A DNA stretch of 64,000 nucleotides from Mycolicibacterium iranicum. GTDB lineage: Bacteria; Actinomycetota; Actinomycetes; Mycobacteriales; Mycobacteriaceae. The DNA lies in NCBI RefSeq assembly GCF_001650495.1, contig NZ_LWCS01000043.1, positions 124,001-188,000 on the forward strand, given 5' to 3'. The translations under genes and the position numbers were made by a program. Shown here piece after piece: positions 7,037 through 16,309 of this stretch; the stretch's first letter is position 1, and each line of letters starts with the position of its first letter. Below the pieces are notes generated by a model. It saw nothing but the letters and a program-made list of their open reading frames with translations. It ran no database searches and had not been told where the DNA came from.

Positions 7037-8374
7037 TCACTTCAAAAAGCCCTCGTAGTTGCGCTGCATCAGCTGGCTTTCGATTTGCTTCACGGTGTCC
7101 AGCCCGACGCCGACGGCGATGAGGACCGCGGTACCGCCGAACGGCAGGTTCTGCACAGAGCCGGTGTTGCCGATCTCGAGGAAGAGGTTCGGCAGAACGG
7201 CGATCACGCCCAGATAGATCGAGCCCGGCAGGGTGATCCTCGACAAGACGAAGTTCAGGTAGTCGGCGGTCGGCTTGCCCGGGCGGATGCCCGGGATGAA
7301 GCCGCCGTACTTCTTCATCTCGTCGGCACGTTCCTCGGGGTTGAACGTGATGGAGACGTAGAAGTAGGTGAAGAAGATGATGAGGCCGAAGTAGATCGCG
7401 ATGTAGACCGGGCTGCTGGGATCGGTCAGGTACTCGGCGACGAAGGTCTGCCACCACCCGGTGCTCGGGGTGGAGCTGCCGCTGGTGATCAGCTGGGTGA
7501 TCAGGTGCGGGATGTAGATCAGCGACGACGCGAAGATGACCGGGATGACGCCTGCCTGATTGACTTTCAGCGGCAGGTAGGTCGACGTGCCGCCGTACAT
7601 CTTGCGGCCCACCATGCGCTTGGCGTACTGCACCGGGATGCGGCGCTGACCCTGCTCGACGAAGACCACGCCGATGACGATGACCAGGGCCGCGACGCAG
7701 ACCAGCGCGAAGACCATGCCACCGCGGCTGTCCAGGATGTTCTTGCCCTCGCCGGGGATCGCCGAGGCGATGCTGGCGAAGATGATCAGCGACATGCCGT
7801 TGCCGACGCCGCGCTCGGTGACGAGCTCGCCCATCCACATGACCAGCGCGGCACCGGCGGTCATGACGATGACGATGACCGCCAGCGTCCAGATGTTGAG
7901 GCCTTCGCTCTGCCCCTGGATGATGTCGAGCGAGCAGCCCTGCAGCAGGCCACCGTTGGCGGCCAACGCGACGATGCTGGTGGCCTGCAGGATGGCCAGC
8001 GCGATCGCCAGGTAACGCGTGTACTGCGTGAGCTTCGTCTGACCCGCTTGGCCCTCCTTGCGGAGCTGCTCGAAGCGGGGGATGACGACGCCGAGCAGCT
8101 GCACGATGATGCTGGCGGTGATGTAGGGCATGATGCCCACCGCGAACACCGACAGCTGCAGCAGCGCCCCGCCGGAGAACAGGTTGATCAGCGAGTAGAT
8201 CTGACCCGACTCACCGCCGCTGACCTGCGCGATGCATTGCTGCACGTTGGGGTAGTTGACACCCGGGGACGGGATGGAGGCACCGACCCGGTAAAGGATC
8301 ACGATGCCCAGCGTGAACAGGATCTTCCGTCTCAGATCGACTGTCCGCAGGGACGATATGAAGGCCGAGAGCAC
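7037..8374 (-). CDS. secY: Sec translocon channel subunit SecY
   Basis: A 445-residue, ten-helix protein that forms the protein-conducting channel with SecE and SecG. The N-terminus (L-S-A-F-I-S-S-L-R-T-V-D-L-R-R-K) leads into the first helix, and the plug region follows at about 50-70. The cytoplasmic loops that bind SecA/ribosomes contain G-Q-R-R-I-P-V-Q-Y-A and the R-P-G-K-P-T segment near residue 355. I chose the GTG at 8372-8374, because it has an AGGAGG ribosome-binding site and matches the family N-terminus; an in-frame ATG or GTG 15 bases upstream would add five residues. It is the first gene of secY-adk-map here, divergent from the methyltransferase array. Confidence 0.95.
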   Translation of the reverse strand: MLSAFISSLRTVDLRRKILFTLGIVILYRVGASIPSPGVNYPNVQQCIAQVSGGESGQIYSLINLFSGGALLQLSVFAVGIMPYITASIIVQLLGVVIPRFEQLRKEGQAGQTKLTQYTRYLAIALAILQATSIVALAANGGLLQGCSLDIIQGQSEGLNIWTLAVIVIVMTAGAALVMWMGELVTERGVGNGMSLIIFASIASAIPGEGKNILDSRGGMVFALVCVAALVIVIGVVFVEQGQRRIPVQYAKRMVGRKMYGGTSTYLPLKVNQAGVIPVIFASSLIYIPHLITQLITSGSSTPSTGWWQTFVAEYLTDPSSPVYIAIYFGLIIFFTYFYVSITFNPEERADEMKKYGGFIPGIRPGKPTADYLNFVLSRITLPGSIYLGVIAVLPNLFLEIGNTGSVQNLPFGGTAVLIAVGVGLDTVKQIESQLMQRNYEGFLK

Positions 8375-8421
8375 TCTTTCCTCCTGCACGGCCGGGGTGT
8401 CGATCGCGGCGTGCTTGTGTA

Positions 8422-8436
8422 GCTGGCGTCGCCAGC
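8422..8436. promoter_or_regulatory. Short palindrome in the secY leader
   Basis: GCTGGCG-T-CGCCAGC is a perfect inverted repeat with 7-bp arms about 50 bases upstream of the secY start. A TTGACC hexamer on the minus strand (8442-8447) lies next to it and could be a -35 box. It could be an operator or an RNA stem in the leader. The function is unknown. Confidence 0.4.
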
Positions 8437-8642
8437 ATCGTGGTCAAGTCGTGTGCGCGCCGTCATGAGCAGGAGAAATAGCCTGCGCACGTCACGCGTT
8501 CGAACAGTCTACGAGACTAACAGTTGCAGCTTCGTTGGCCCGAATCCTAAACCGCTCGCTCACAGCACACCTCAGACGACGTTCAGATTCGGCGAGTATC
8601 GTGGCGAATGTTGTTAATTCATCTAATTAAAAAGGACACGAG

Positions 8643-9560
8643 ATGCCCCGCACCGCAGACGACACCTGGGACCTCGCCTCCAGCGTGGGGGCCACCGCGA
8701 CGATGGTCGCCGCAGCCCGCGCCGTGGCCACCCGGGCCGACCAGCCCGTGATCAACGATCCGTTCGCCGAGCCGCTCGTGCGGGCCGTCGGCGTCGACTT
8801 CTTCACCCGCCTGGCCAGTGGCGAGCTGACCCCAGCCGATCTGGACACCGGGGAATCGCCGGTCGGCATGAGCCGTTTCGCCGACGGCATGGCCGCACGC
8901 ACCCGGTTCTTCGACGACTTCTTCGCCGCGGCCGTCGAGTCCGGTGTCCGGCAGGCGGTCATTCTCGCCTCCGGCCTCGACGCACGCGGCTACCGCCTCA
9001 CCTGGCCCGCGGACATGACGCTGTTCGAGATCGACCAGCCCGAGGTCATCGAGTTCAAGGCCACCACTCTCGCCGGACTCGGAGCCGCGCCTTCGACCGA
9101 GTTGAAGACGGTGCCCGTCGACCTGCGCAACGACTGGCCCGCCGCGCTGGCCGAGGCCGGCTTCGACGCGACCGCTCCGACGGCGTGGATCGCCGAGGGG
9201 CTGCTCGGCTACCTGCCGCCGGATGCACAGGACCGCCTGCTGGACACCATCGGTGAGCTCAGCGCACCCGGGAGCCGGCTTGCGGTCGAGTCGGTGCCCG
9301 CCCACCACGAGGCTGATCAGGAGGAGATGCGCGAGAAGATGCAGGCCTCGACCGACACGTGGCGCAGCCACGGCTTCGACCTCGACTTCTCCGAGCTGGT
9401 GTTCCTCGGTGACCGCAACGACGTCGTCGAATACCTGCGCGACCGGGGCTGGACGGTGGAGGGCACCCCGACCAACGATCTGCTGGTGCGCTACGGACTC
9501 CAGCCCCTGGACAGTGACGAGGGTTTCGCCGACGTCGTCTACGTCAGCGCGGCCCGCTAG
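8643..9560 (+). CDS. SAM-dependent methyltransferase, TIGR00027 family, paralogue 1
   Basis: A 305-residue class I methyltransferase of the leucine-carboxyl-methyltransferase-like family that is expanded in mycobacteria (Rv0726c/Rv0731c relatives). Family marks are the start D-D-T-W-D-L-A-S-S-V-G-A-T-A-T-M-V, the D-D-P-F-A-E-P-L segment, a SAM-binding V-I-L-A-S-G-L-D-A-R-G-Y-R-L and F-E-I-D-Q-P (acidic residue contacting SAM ribose). It is the first of four head-to-tail copies. An AAAAGGA ribosome-binding site precedes the ATG, and an AT-rich stretch (8,610-8,640) is a likely promoter. The substrates of the family are unknown. Confidence 0.88.
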   Translation: MPRTADDTWDLASSVGATATMVAAARAVATRADQPVINDPFAEPLVRAVGVDFFTRLASGELTPADLDTGESPVGMSRFADGMAARTRFFDDFFAAAVESGVRQAVILASGLDARGYRLTWPADMTLFEIDQPEVIEFKATTLAGLGAAPSTELKTVPVDLRNDWPAALAEAGFDATAPTAWIAEGLLGYLPPDAQDRLLDTIGELSAPGSRLAVESVPAHHEADQEEMREKMQASTDTWRSHGFDLDFSELVFLGDRNDVVEYLRDRGWTVEGTPTNDLLVRYGLQPLDSDEGFADVVYVSAAR

Positions 9561-9572
9561 GCGGTGCCGGAG

Positions 9573-10511
9573 ATGGCGCGCACCGAAGGCGACACCTGGG
9601 ACCTGGCCTCCAGCGTGGGCGCGACGGCGACGATGGTCGCTGCCGCCCGAGCCGTCGCCGGCCGGGAGGCCGACCCGCTGATCGACGACCCGTACGCGGC
9701 GCCGCTGGTGCGTGCTGTGGGGATCGACTTCTTCACCAAGGTTGTCGACGGGGAGATCGACTTCTCCTCCGGCGACGAGTCCGGGACAGCCACGCTCATG
9801 ACGGATGTCATTGCGGTCCGCACGCGGTTCTTCGACGATTTCTTCGCTGACGCCGGGCAACACGGCATCAGGCAGGCAGTCATCCTCGCCTCGGGTCTGG
9901 ACTCCCGCGCCTACCGGCTGGACTGGCCGGCCGACACCACGGTGTTCGAGATCGACCAGCCCGCCGTCATCGAATTCAAGACCGCGACACTCACCTCGCT
10001 CGGCGCCACCCCGTCGGCGCAGCTACACACCGTTGCGGCGGACCTGCGGGACGACTGGGCGGCCGCGTTGCGCGATGCCGGCTTCGACCCGACGGTGCCG
10101 ACAGCGTGGATCGCCGAAGGGTTGCTGGTCTATCTGCCACCCGCCGCACAGGACCGCCTGTTCGACGAGATCACCCGGCTCAGCGCTCCGGGAAGCAGGC
10201 TGGCGACCGAATACCATCCCGACGCGGGAGCGAGCATCGGTCAGCGCAGCCGCGCTCTGCGCGCGCAATGGGAGAGCCAGGGGTTCGATGCCGACATCCC
10301 GGACGTGGCGAGCCTGTTCCATCCCGGGGAGCGCACACCCGCGGCCGACTACCTCGACGCGCTGGGCTGGCAGGTCAGCGGACGGTCGCGGCCGGAGGTC
10401 TTCGCACACTACGGCCGCGACTTCCGTGTCACCGAAAGGCCTGCCGCGCTCCGTGATTCGAGAGCTCTGACCGCAGTACTACCTGGAAGGAACGCAGATG
10501 GCGCGCACTGA
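9573..10511 (+). CDS. SAM-dependent methyltransferase, TIGR00027 family, paralogue 2
   Basis: A 312-residue paralogue with the same N-terminal M-A-R-T-E-G-D-T-W-D-L motif as copy 3, which is why I prefer the ATG at 9573 to the GTG at 9564. The SAM-binding V-I-L-A-S-G-L-D-S-R-A-Y-R-L and F-E-I-D-Q-P motifs are intact. It starts 12 bp after copy 1. Its C-terminus is longer and more polar than in the other copies and overlaps the start of copy 3 by 14 bp, so translation of copies 2 and 3 is probably coupled. Confidence 0.87.
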   Translation: MARTEGDTWDLASSVGATATMVAAARAVAGREADPLIDDPYAAPLVRAVGIDFFTKVVDGEIDFSSGDESGTATLMTDVIAVRTRFFDDFFADAGQHGIRQAVILASGLDSRAYRLDWPADTTVFEIDQPAVIEFKTATLTSLGATPSAQLHTVAADLRDDWAAALRDAGFDPTVPTAWIAEGLLVYLPPAAQDRLFDEITRLSAPGSRLATEYHPDAGASIGQRSRALRAQWESQGFDADIPDVASLFHPGERTPAADYLDALGWQVSGRSRPEVFAHYGRDFRVTERPAALRDSRALTAVLPGRNADGAH

Positions 10512-11397
10512 AGGCGACACCTGGGACCTGGCGTCCAGCGTCGGCGCCACCGCCACGTCCGTGGCCGCCACGCGGGCACTAGCCAGCCGCGAGCCCGACC
10601 CACTGATCGACGACCCGTACGCCGCAGCACTCGTCGAGGCCGTCGGCGTACCACACTTCATCAAGGTGGCCAACGGCGAGCTCGGCGACGAGGCCGACCC
10701 GCTGTTCGGAGCCCGGCAGATGCGCGAACACATCGCCGTGCGCACCCGATTCTTCGACGACTTCTTCACCGCCGCAGGACAGCAGGGCATCCGGCAGGCG
10801 GTGATTCTCGCGTCGGGACTCGACACCCGTGCCTACCGCCTGCGGTGGGCCGACGGCTCCGTGGTGTTCGAGATCGACCAGCCGGCGGTGATCGAGTTCA
10901 AGACGAGGGTGCTCGCCGACGCTGGTGCCACACCCGCGGCCGACCGCAGAACCGTGGGCATCGATCTTCGCGACGACTGGCCGAAAGCTCTGCGCGAGGC
11001 CGGTTTCGACCCGTCCCGACCGACGTCGTGGATCGCCGAAGGACTGCTGATCTACCTGCCGCCCGAGGCGCAGGACCGGCTGCTGGACAACATCACGTCG
11101 CTGAGCGCCCCGGGCAGCACGCTCGCGACCGAGCACATGGATGCCAAAGCCCTCACCGGCGACTGGGCCAAGGAGCTCAGCGACCGCGGCCGGCGCTACG
11201 GCAGTGACATCGACCTGAGCGAGCTGTTCTACAGCGGACCCAGGACGTCGACGGGCGACCACCTTCGCAGGCAGGGCTGGCAGGTGACCATCCGTCCCAA
11301 TGCGGAAGCCTACGCCGCCAACGGTTTCGAGCCACCCAACGATCAGCTGGCCGCGATGGTCGGGGACTCCGGCTACCTGTCGGCGCGGTTAGGATAA
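10498..11397 (+). CDS. SAM-dependent methyltransferase, TIGR00027 family, paralogue 3
   Basis: A 299-residue paralogue of copies 1 and 2. A strong GGAAGGA ribosome-binding site precedes the ATG, within the end of copy 2. V-I-L-A-S-G-L-D-T-R-A-Y-R-L and F-E-I-D-Q-P mark the cofactor site, and W-I-A-E-G-L-L-I-Y-L-P the conserved substrate-side loop. The sequence differs most from the others in the segment after L-I-D-D-P-Y-A (V-E-A-V-G-V-P-H-F-I-K), hinting at a different substrate pocket. Confidence 0.87.
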   Translation: MARTEGDTWDLASSVGATATSVAATRALASREPDPLIDDPYAAALVEAVGVPHFIKVANGELGDEADPLFGARQMREHIAVRTRFFDDFFTAAGQQGIRQAVILASGLDTRAYRLRWADGSVVFEIDQPAVIEFKTRVLADAGATPAADRRTVGIDLRDDWPKALREAGFDPSRPTSWIAEGLLIYLPPEAQDRLLDNITSLSAPGSTLATEHMDAKALTGDWAKELSDRGRRYGSDIDLSELFYSGPRTSTGDHLRRQGWQVTIRPNAEAYAANGFEPPNDQLAAMVGDSGYLSARLG

Positions 11398-11401
11398 CGC
11401 C

Positions 11402-12331
11402 ATGTCGCGCACTGACGACGATTCCTGGGACCCGGCCTCAAGTGTGGGTGCGACGGCGACGTTGGTGGCTGCAGGCCGGGCCGCGGCCAGCGCCGATCCC
11501 GACCCCCTGATCAACGACCCCTATGCCGATCCGCTGGTGCGGGCCGTCGGCCTGGAATTCTTCACCAAGCTGCTCGACGGCGAGATCGATCTGTCCCAGT
11601 TCCCGGACAGCTCCGCGGAGCGAGCGCAGGCGATGATCGACGGAATGGCGGTGCGCACCAAGTTCTTCGACGACTGCTGCGCCGCGGCGACGACGGCAGG
11701 CGTCACCCAGGTGGTGATACTCGCATCCGGGCTGGACGCACGGGCCTACCGACTGGCGTGGCCGCCGGGAACCGTGGTCTACGAACTGGATCAGCCTCAG
11801 GTCATCGAGTTCAAGACCCGCACCCTGCGCGACATCGGTGCCGAGCCGACGGCAACCCACCGGCCGGTTCCGATCGACCTGCGCGACGACTGGCCCACGG
11901 CGCTGCGTAAGGCCGGGTTCTCCCCCGCCCAACCCACCGCATGGCTGGCCGAAGGCTTGCTGATCTACCTTCCTCCCGATGCGCAGGACAGATTGTTCGA
12001 CCAGATCACCGAGCTGTCGGCGCCGGGAAGCACCATTGCCACCGAATATGCCCCGGGCATCGTGGATTTCGACGCCGACAAGGCGAGCGCACTGTCGAAG
12101 CCGCTGCGCGAGCACGGGTTCGACATCGACATGTCCTCGCTGGTGTACGCGGGGGCCCGCAGCCACGTCATGGACTATCTACGCAGCAGGGGCTGGCAGG
12201 TCAGCGGCGCTCCCCGCGACGAGCTGTTCGCGCGCTACGGCCGCGCGCAACCCGTGCTCTCGGACGACACCGACCCCCTCGGGGAGATCGTCTATGTCAG
12301 CGCGAGCCTGGACGCCGGAAACCCAGGCTAG
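11402..12331 (+). CDS. SAM-dependent methyltransferase, TIGR00027 family, paralogue 4
   Basis: A 309-residue last copy in the array, 4 bp after copy 3. The motif reads V-I-L-A-S-G-L-D-A-R-A-Y-R-L and the acidic cofactor loop is Y-E-L-D-Q-P. A Cys-Cys pair (F-F-D-D-C-C-A-A) replaces the Phe seen in the other copies at this point. It runs tail to tail into the TetR gene and overlaps it by 35 bp. Confidence 0.87.
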   Translation: MSRTDDDSWDPASSVGATATLVAAGRAAASADPDPLINDPYADPLVRAVGLEFFTKLLDGEIDLSQFPDSSAERAQAMIDGMAVRTKFFDDCCAAATTAGVTQVVILASGLDARAYRLAWPPGTVVYELDQPQVIEFKTRTLRDIGAEPTATHRPVPIDLRDDWPTALRKAGFSPAQPTAWLAEGLLIYLPPDAQDRLFDQITELSAPGSTIATEYAPGIVDFDADKASALSKPLREHGFDIDMSSLVYAGARSHVMDYLRSRGWQVSGAPRDELFARYGRAQPVLSDDTDPLGEIVYVSASLDAGNPG

Positions 12332-12911
12332 GGAGCAGCACGTCGTCCACCAGGATTCTGACCGTCTCCTCGGTCGGTGGCCGCGGTGAGACCAGCGCCC
12401 GGAACACCAGATATCCCGGCAGCAGATCGTAGATCTCGTCGCTGATCGCCGAGGCGTCGATCTCGTCGCGCGCCACCGCATCGGCCAGCACCGACTCCAT
12501 CACCAGCTTGCGTTGATCGACGAACTCGTGCTGCATGGCCTCCCGCAGGCGGGGGCTGTGTGACATCTCGTTGAGCACCGCTCGCATCGTGCTCCCGTGC
12601 TCGCGCGCCTGGCGACACACCGTCTCCCCGAGTGCCAGCAGGTCGGTCCGCAACGACCCGGTGTTCGGCGGGCGCCCGGCCAGCCGGGTGCCTTCGATGA
12701 ACGCGGCGAGCACCAGGTCGGCCTTCGACGGCCACCGCCGGTACACCGTCGCCTTACTCGCCTTCGCCTGCACTGCCACCGCGTCGACGGTCAGCCGGTC
12801 GTAGCCGTGCTGCTGCAGCAACTGCAGCGTGACAGCGAGCAACTCAGACTCCCTGGCGGTCCACCGCGACGCCGACGCAGTGTCTTCGGTCTCCCCGGAG
12901 CGGTTGCGCAC
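12297..12911 (-). CDS. TetR-family repressor of the adjacent MmpS/MmpL genes
   Basis: A 204-residue TetR regulator from a GTG at 12909-12911. An upstream in-frame start at 12950 would put the palindrome 12916-12929 inside the coding region, so the later GTG is preferred. The helix-turn-helix (about residues 20-65) includes L-T-V-D-A-V-A-V-Q-A-K-A-S-K-A-T-V-Y-R-R-W. The C-terminal domain is of the TetR_C_11-like type common in mycobacteria. It is divergent from mmpS, and the palindrome between the genes is its likely operator. Comparable TetR-MmpS-MmpL loci in mycobacteria control drug or siderophore efflux. Confidence 0.88.
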   Translation of the reverse strand: MRNRSGETEDTASASRWTARESELLAVTLQLLQQHGYDRLTVDAVAVQAKASKATVYRRWPSKADLVLAAFIEGTRLAGRPPNTGSLRTDLLALGETVCRQAREHGSTMRAVLNEMSHSPRLREAMQHEFVDQRKLVMESVLADAVARDEIDASAISDEIYDLLPGYLVFRALVSPRPPTEETVRILVDDVLLPSLGFRRPGSR

Positions 12912-12915
12912 GAGA

Positions 12916-12929
12916 GTACGGTACCGTAC
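12916..12929. promoter_or_regulatory. TetR operator palindrome between tetR and mmpS
   Basis: GTACGGTACCGTAC is a perfect 14-bp palindrome, extended by a further CGT repeat on the right. It sits 5 bases upstream of the tetR GTG and about 48 bases upstream of mmpS, where a shared operator would act on both genes. This GTACGGTACCGT-type motif is common for TetR regulators of the actinobacteria. Confidence 0.7.
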
Positions 12930-12976
12930 CGTTTCATCTCGGCGCGCCACACGACCGGACTTCGAAAGGCATTCGG

Positions 12977-13423
12977 GTGATCGGTGTTTCGGCTGGCAAA
13001 GTGATGCGACGACACTGGGCCGCCCTGGTAGCGCTCGTGGTGGTTGCCGCCGTCGCCTTCGGCATCTTCCGGCTGCACGGAATCTTCGGTTCCGACAATG
13101 TCATTCAGAAAACCGGCGCGGAAGCACTGGAGAACACCGGCTTCGATCCCAAACAGGTTCTGCTCGAGGTGTTCGGATCCCCCGGTTCGGTGGCCACCGT
13201 CAACTACCTCGACGTGGACGCCCAACCCCAGCGTGTCGACGATGTGAGCCTGCCCTGGACGCAGCAACTCACCACCGATGAACCCACCATGTTCGTCGAT
13301 CTGCGGGCCCAGGGCGACGGCGATTCCATCGGCTGCCGCATCACAGTCAATGGCGTCGTCAAGGACGAAAGGGTCACCTCGAACGTGAACGGCTACATCT
13401 CGTGCCTGGACAAGACCGCATGA
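12977..13423 (+). CDS. MmpS-family accessory membrane protein
   Basis: A 148-residue MmpS-type protein: a cytoplasmic start, one transmembrane helix at about residues 13-33, and a periplasmic Ig-like/beta-sandwich domain with V-F-G-S-P-G-S-V-A-T-V-N-Y and two conserved Cys near the C-terminus. MmpS proteins help the partner MmpL assemble or export its substrate. The stop overlaps the mmpL ATG by 4 bp, so the two are coupled. It lies downstream of a divergent TetR with a palindromic operator, resembling mmpS5-mmpL5 loci. Confidence 0.9.
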   Translation: MIGVSAGKVMRRHWAALVALVVVAAVAFGIFRLHGIFGSDNVIQKTGAEALENTGFDPKQVLLEVFGSPGSVATVNYLDVDAQPQRVDDVSLPWTQQLTTDEPTMFVDLRAQGDGDSIGCRITVNGVVKDERVTSNVNGYISCLDKTA

Positions 13424-16302
13424 GCGAGCCGTCGCGAATCTCCCGCCTGATCCGGCAACTCGCCGTCCCGATCCTGCTGGTGTGGATCGCGGTCGCAGCC
13501 GTGTCGAACATCGTGGCGCCCCAGCTCGAGGTCGTCGGAGCGGAACGCTCCGTGTCGATGAACGCGGCCGACTCGCCGTCCATTCAGGCGATGCGCCACA
13601 TCGGCCAGGTCTTCGACGAGTTCGACTCCGACAGCGCCGCGATGATCGTCCTCGAAGGCGATCAGCCGCTGGGCGCCGAAGCCCACGCGTACTACGACGA
13701 CCTCATCAAGAAGCTCGGCGCGGACACCAGACACGTCGAGCACATCCAGGACTTCTGGGGTGACCCGCTCACCGCGGGCGGATCCCAGAGCAAGGACGGC
13801 AAGGCCGCGCTGGTGCAGCTCTACCTGGCCGGCAACCAGGGGGAGGCACTGGCCAACGAGTCCGTCGACGCCGTCCGCACGATCGTCGCGGACAACCCGC
13901 CCCCACCGGGACTTCGGGCGTACGTCACCGGCGCCGCCCCGCTCATCACCGACAACTTCGAGGTCGGCAGCGCGGGCACCCACAAGGTCACCGCCATCAC
14001 ATTCCTGGTCATCGCGATCATGCTCCTCGTCGTCTACCGGTCCATCGTCACGACGCTGCTCATGCTGGTCGCCGTGCTCATCGAGCTCGCCGCTGCCCGC
14101 GGCGTCGTCGCGGCGCTCGCCGACGCCGGCGTGATCGGGCTGACCACCTACGCGACCAACCTGCTGACGCTTCTGGCCATCGCCGCGGGCACCGACTATG
14201 CGATCTTCGTCGTCGGCCGCTACCACGAAGCGCGCAACAAGGGCATGGACCGGGTAGCGGCCTACCACGACATGTTCCGCGGAACCGTGCACGTCATCGT
14301 CGGCTCCGGGCTGACCATCGCCGGCGCAGTCGCGTGCCTGAGCTTCACCCGGTTGCCGTACTTCCAGACCCTCGGCATCCCCGCTGCCATCGGTGTTCTC
14401 GTGACGTTGGCCGCCGCGCTGACGCTCGGACCCGCAGTCCTCGTCATCGGGAGCCGGTTCGGGCTGATGGAGCCGAAACGCAAAGTGCGCGCCAGTGGTT
14501 GGCGACGTATCGGCACCTCCATCGTCCGCTGGCCAGGCCCGATTCTCTTCGTGTCCTGCCTGATCGCCGTCATCGGGCTCATCGCACTCCCGGGTTACAA
14601 GACGAGTTACGACGCCCGCCCCTACCTACCCGATTCGGCACCCGCGGTGGAGGGCTACGCCGCTGCCGAACGCCACTTCTCCCAGGCCCGGTTGAATCCC
14701 GAGCTGCTGATGGTCGAGACCGATCACGACATGCGCAACCCCGCCGACATGCTCATCCTGGAGCGCATCGCCAAGAGCGTGCTGCACACTCCCGGTGTCA
14801 ACCTCGTGCAGTCGATCACCCGTCCCCTGGGCACGCCGATCAGCCACAGCTCCATCCCGTTTCAGATCAGTGCCCAGAGCGCCAGCCAGATCATGAATCT
14901 CAGCTATCAGCAGGACCGCGGCGCCGATCTGCTCAAGCAGGCCAACGAGATCACCAACACCGTCGACATCCTCAGACAGCAGCTGACGCTGCAGCAGGCC
15001 AGCGCCGCGGCGACGCATGACCAGACCCAGGCCTTCCACGACACCGTGACGATCGTCAACGACCTGCGCGACAAGATCGCCAACTTCGACGACCAGTTCC
15101 GGCCGATCCGCAACTACTTCTACTGGGAGCCACACTGTTTCGATATTCCGATGTGCGCGGCGCTGCGTTCGGTGTTCGATGCGATCGACGGAATCAGCCA
15201 GCTCAGTGAGCAATTCGCCACGATCACGGCGAGCCTGGACAAGCTCGACGCGCTCCAGCCGCAGCTGCTCGCGCTGCTGCCGCCACAGATCGCGATCCAG
15301 GAGCGAAACCGCGACCTCATCCTGTCCAACTACGCCACCACGACAGGCACCAATACGCAGAGCCAGGAGGCGCTGCAGAACGCGACCGCGATGGGGCAGG
15401 CCTTCGACGCCGCCAAGAACGACGACTCCTTCTATCTGCCACCGGAGGCATTCGACAACCCCGACTTCCAGCGCGGACTGACGCTGTTCCTGTCCCCGGA
15501 CGGCAAAGCCGCCCGCATGATCATCACCCACGAAGGCAATCCGGCCACACCCGAAGGTATCTCGCACATCGATGCGATCAGGAACTCGGCCTTCGACGCG
15601 ATCAAGGCGACCCCGTTGTCCGACGCGAAGATCTACATCGCCGGCACCGCGGCCACCTACAAGGACATCCAGGACGGCGCGAAGTACGACCTGCTGATCG
15701 TCGCGATGGCCGCGCTCGCGCTGATCCTGCTGATCATGATCTTCATCACCCGCAGCCTGGTTGCCGCATGCGTCATCGTGGGCACCGTCGCGCTGTCGCT
15801 GGGCGCGTCGTTCGGGCTGTCGGTTCTGGTGTGGCAGTACATCTTCGGTATAGAGCTGTACTGGATCGTGCTAGCGCTGGCGATCATCCTCCTGCTGGCG
15901 GTGGGTGCCGACTACAACCTGTTGCTGATATCCCGGTTCCAGGAGGAGATAGGGGCGGGGCTGAACACCGGCGTCATCCGCGCGATGGCAGGTACCGGTG
16001 GCGTCGTGACGGCCGCGGGGCTCGTCTTCGCCGCGACGATGTCGTCGTTCATCTTCAGCGATCTGGTGGTGCTCGGGCAGATCGGCACGACGATCGGGCT
16101 GGGCCTGCTCTTCGACACGCTGATCGTGCGCTCGTTCATGACGCCGTCGATCGCCGCCATGCTGGGGCGCTGGTTCTGGTGGCCGCTGAACGTCCGTACG
16201 CGACCGGCGAGCCAGATGCTGCGTCCATACGGGTCGCGCAACGCGGTTCGGGCACTGCTCGAACCGAGCTCGCCGCGCGACACCAGGCCGGACCCTGTCT
16301 AA
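13420..16302 (+). CDS. MmpL-family RND transporter
   Basis: A 960-residue RND-type transporter. The ATG at 13420 overlaps the mmpS stop; another ATG 18 bases upstream is less likely. The layout is one N-terminal helix (about 8-28), a periplasmic domain with a D-S-D-S-A-A-M-I-V-L-E-G-D segment, helices 2-6 (about 185-345) with the proton-relay G-T-D-Y-A-I-F-V-V-G-R-Y motif in helix 4, a second, larger periplasmic domain with a coiled-coil region (about 490-620), and helices 7-12 with G-A-D-Y-N-L-L-L-I-S-R-F. The two Asp-Tyr pairs are the expected proton-relay residues. With mmpS it is closest to the MmpS4/5-MmpL4/5 type (siderophore and drug export), but substrate identity is inferred only from that similarity. 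Confidence 0.9.
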   Translation: MSEPSRISRLIRQLAVPILLVWIAVAAVSNIVAPQLEVVGAERSVSMNAADSPSIQAMRHIGQVFDEFDSDSAAMIVLEGDQPLGAEAHAYYDDLIKKLGADTRHVEHIQDFWGDPLTAGGSQSKDGKAALVQLYLAGNQGEALANESVDAVRTIVADNPPPPGLRAYVTGAAPLITDNFEVGSAGTHKVTAITFLVIAIMLLVVYRSIVTTLLMLVAVLIELAAARGVVAALADAGVIGLTTYATNLLTLLAIAAGTDYAIFVVGRYHEARNKGMDRVAAYHDMFRGTVHVIVGSGLTIAGAVACLSFTRLPYFQTLGIPAAIGVLVTLAAALTLGPAVLVIGSRFGLMEPKRKVRASGWRRIGTSIVRWPGPILFVSCLIAVIGLIALPGYKTSYDARPYLPDSAPAVEGYAAAERHFSQARLNPELLMVETDHDMRNPADMLILERIAKSVLHTPGVNLVQSITRPLGTPISHSSIPFQISAQSASQIMNLSYQQDRGADLLKQANEITNTVDILRQQLTLQQASAAATHDQTQAFHDTVTIVNDLRDKIANFDDQFRPIRNYFYWEPHCFDIPMCAALRSVFDAIDGISQLSEQFATITASLDKLDALQPQLLALLPPQIAIQERNRDLILSNYATTTGTNTQSQEALQNATAMGQAFDAAKNDDSFYLPPEAFDNPDFQRGLTLFLSPDGKAARMIITHEGNPATPEGISHIDAIRNSAFDAIKATPLSDAKIYIAGTAATYKDIQDGAKYDLLIVAMAALALILLIMIFITRSLVAACVIVGTVALSLGASFGLSVLVWQYIFGIELYWIVLALAIILLLAVGADYNLLLISRFQEEIGAGLNTGVIRAMAGTGGVVTAAGLVFAATMSSFIFSDLVVLGQIGTTIGLGLLFDTLIVRSFMTPSIAAMLGRWFWWPLNVRTRPASQMLRPYGSRNAVRALLEPSSPRDTRPDPV

Positions 16303-16309
16303 TCTGTCA

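Noticed and set aside
6596..8422. Very long open frame on the plus strand, antisense to adk and secY.
   Set aside because: It follows from the GC bias of codon third positions in the real minus-strand genes; no domain, and it covers two conserved genes.
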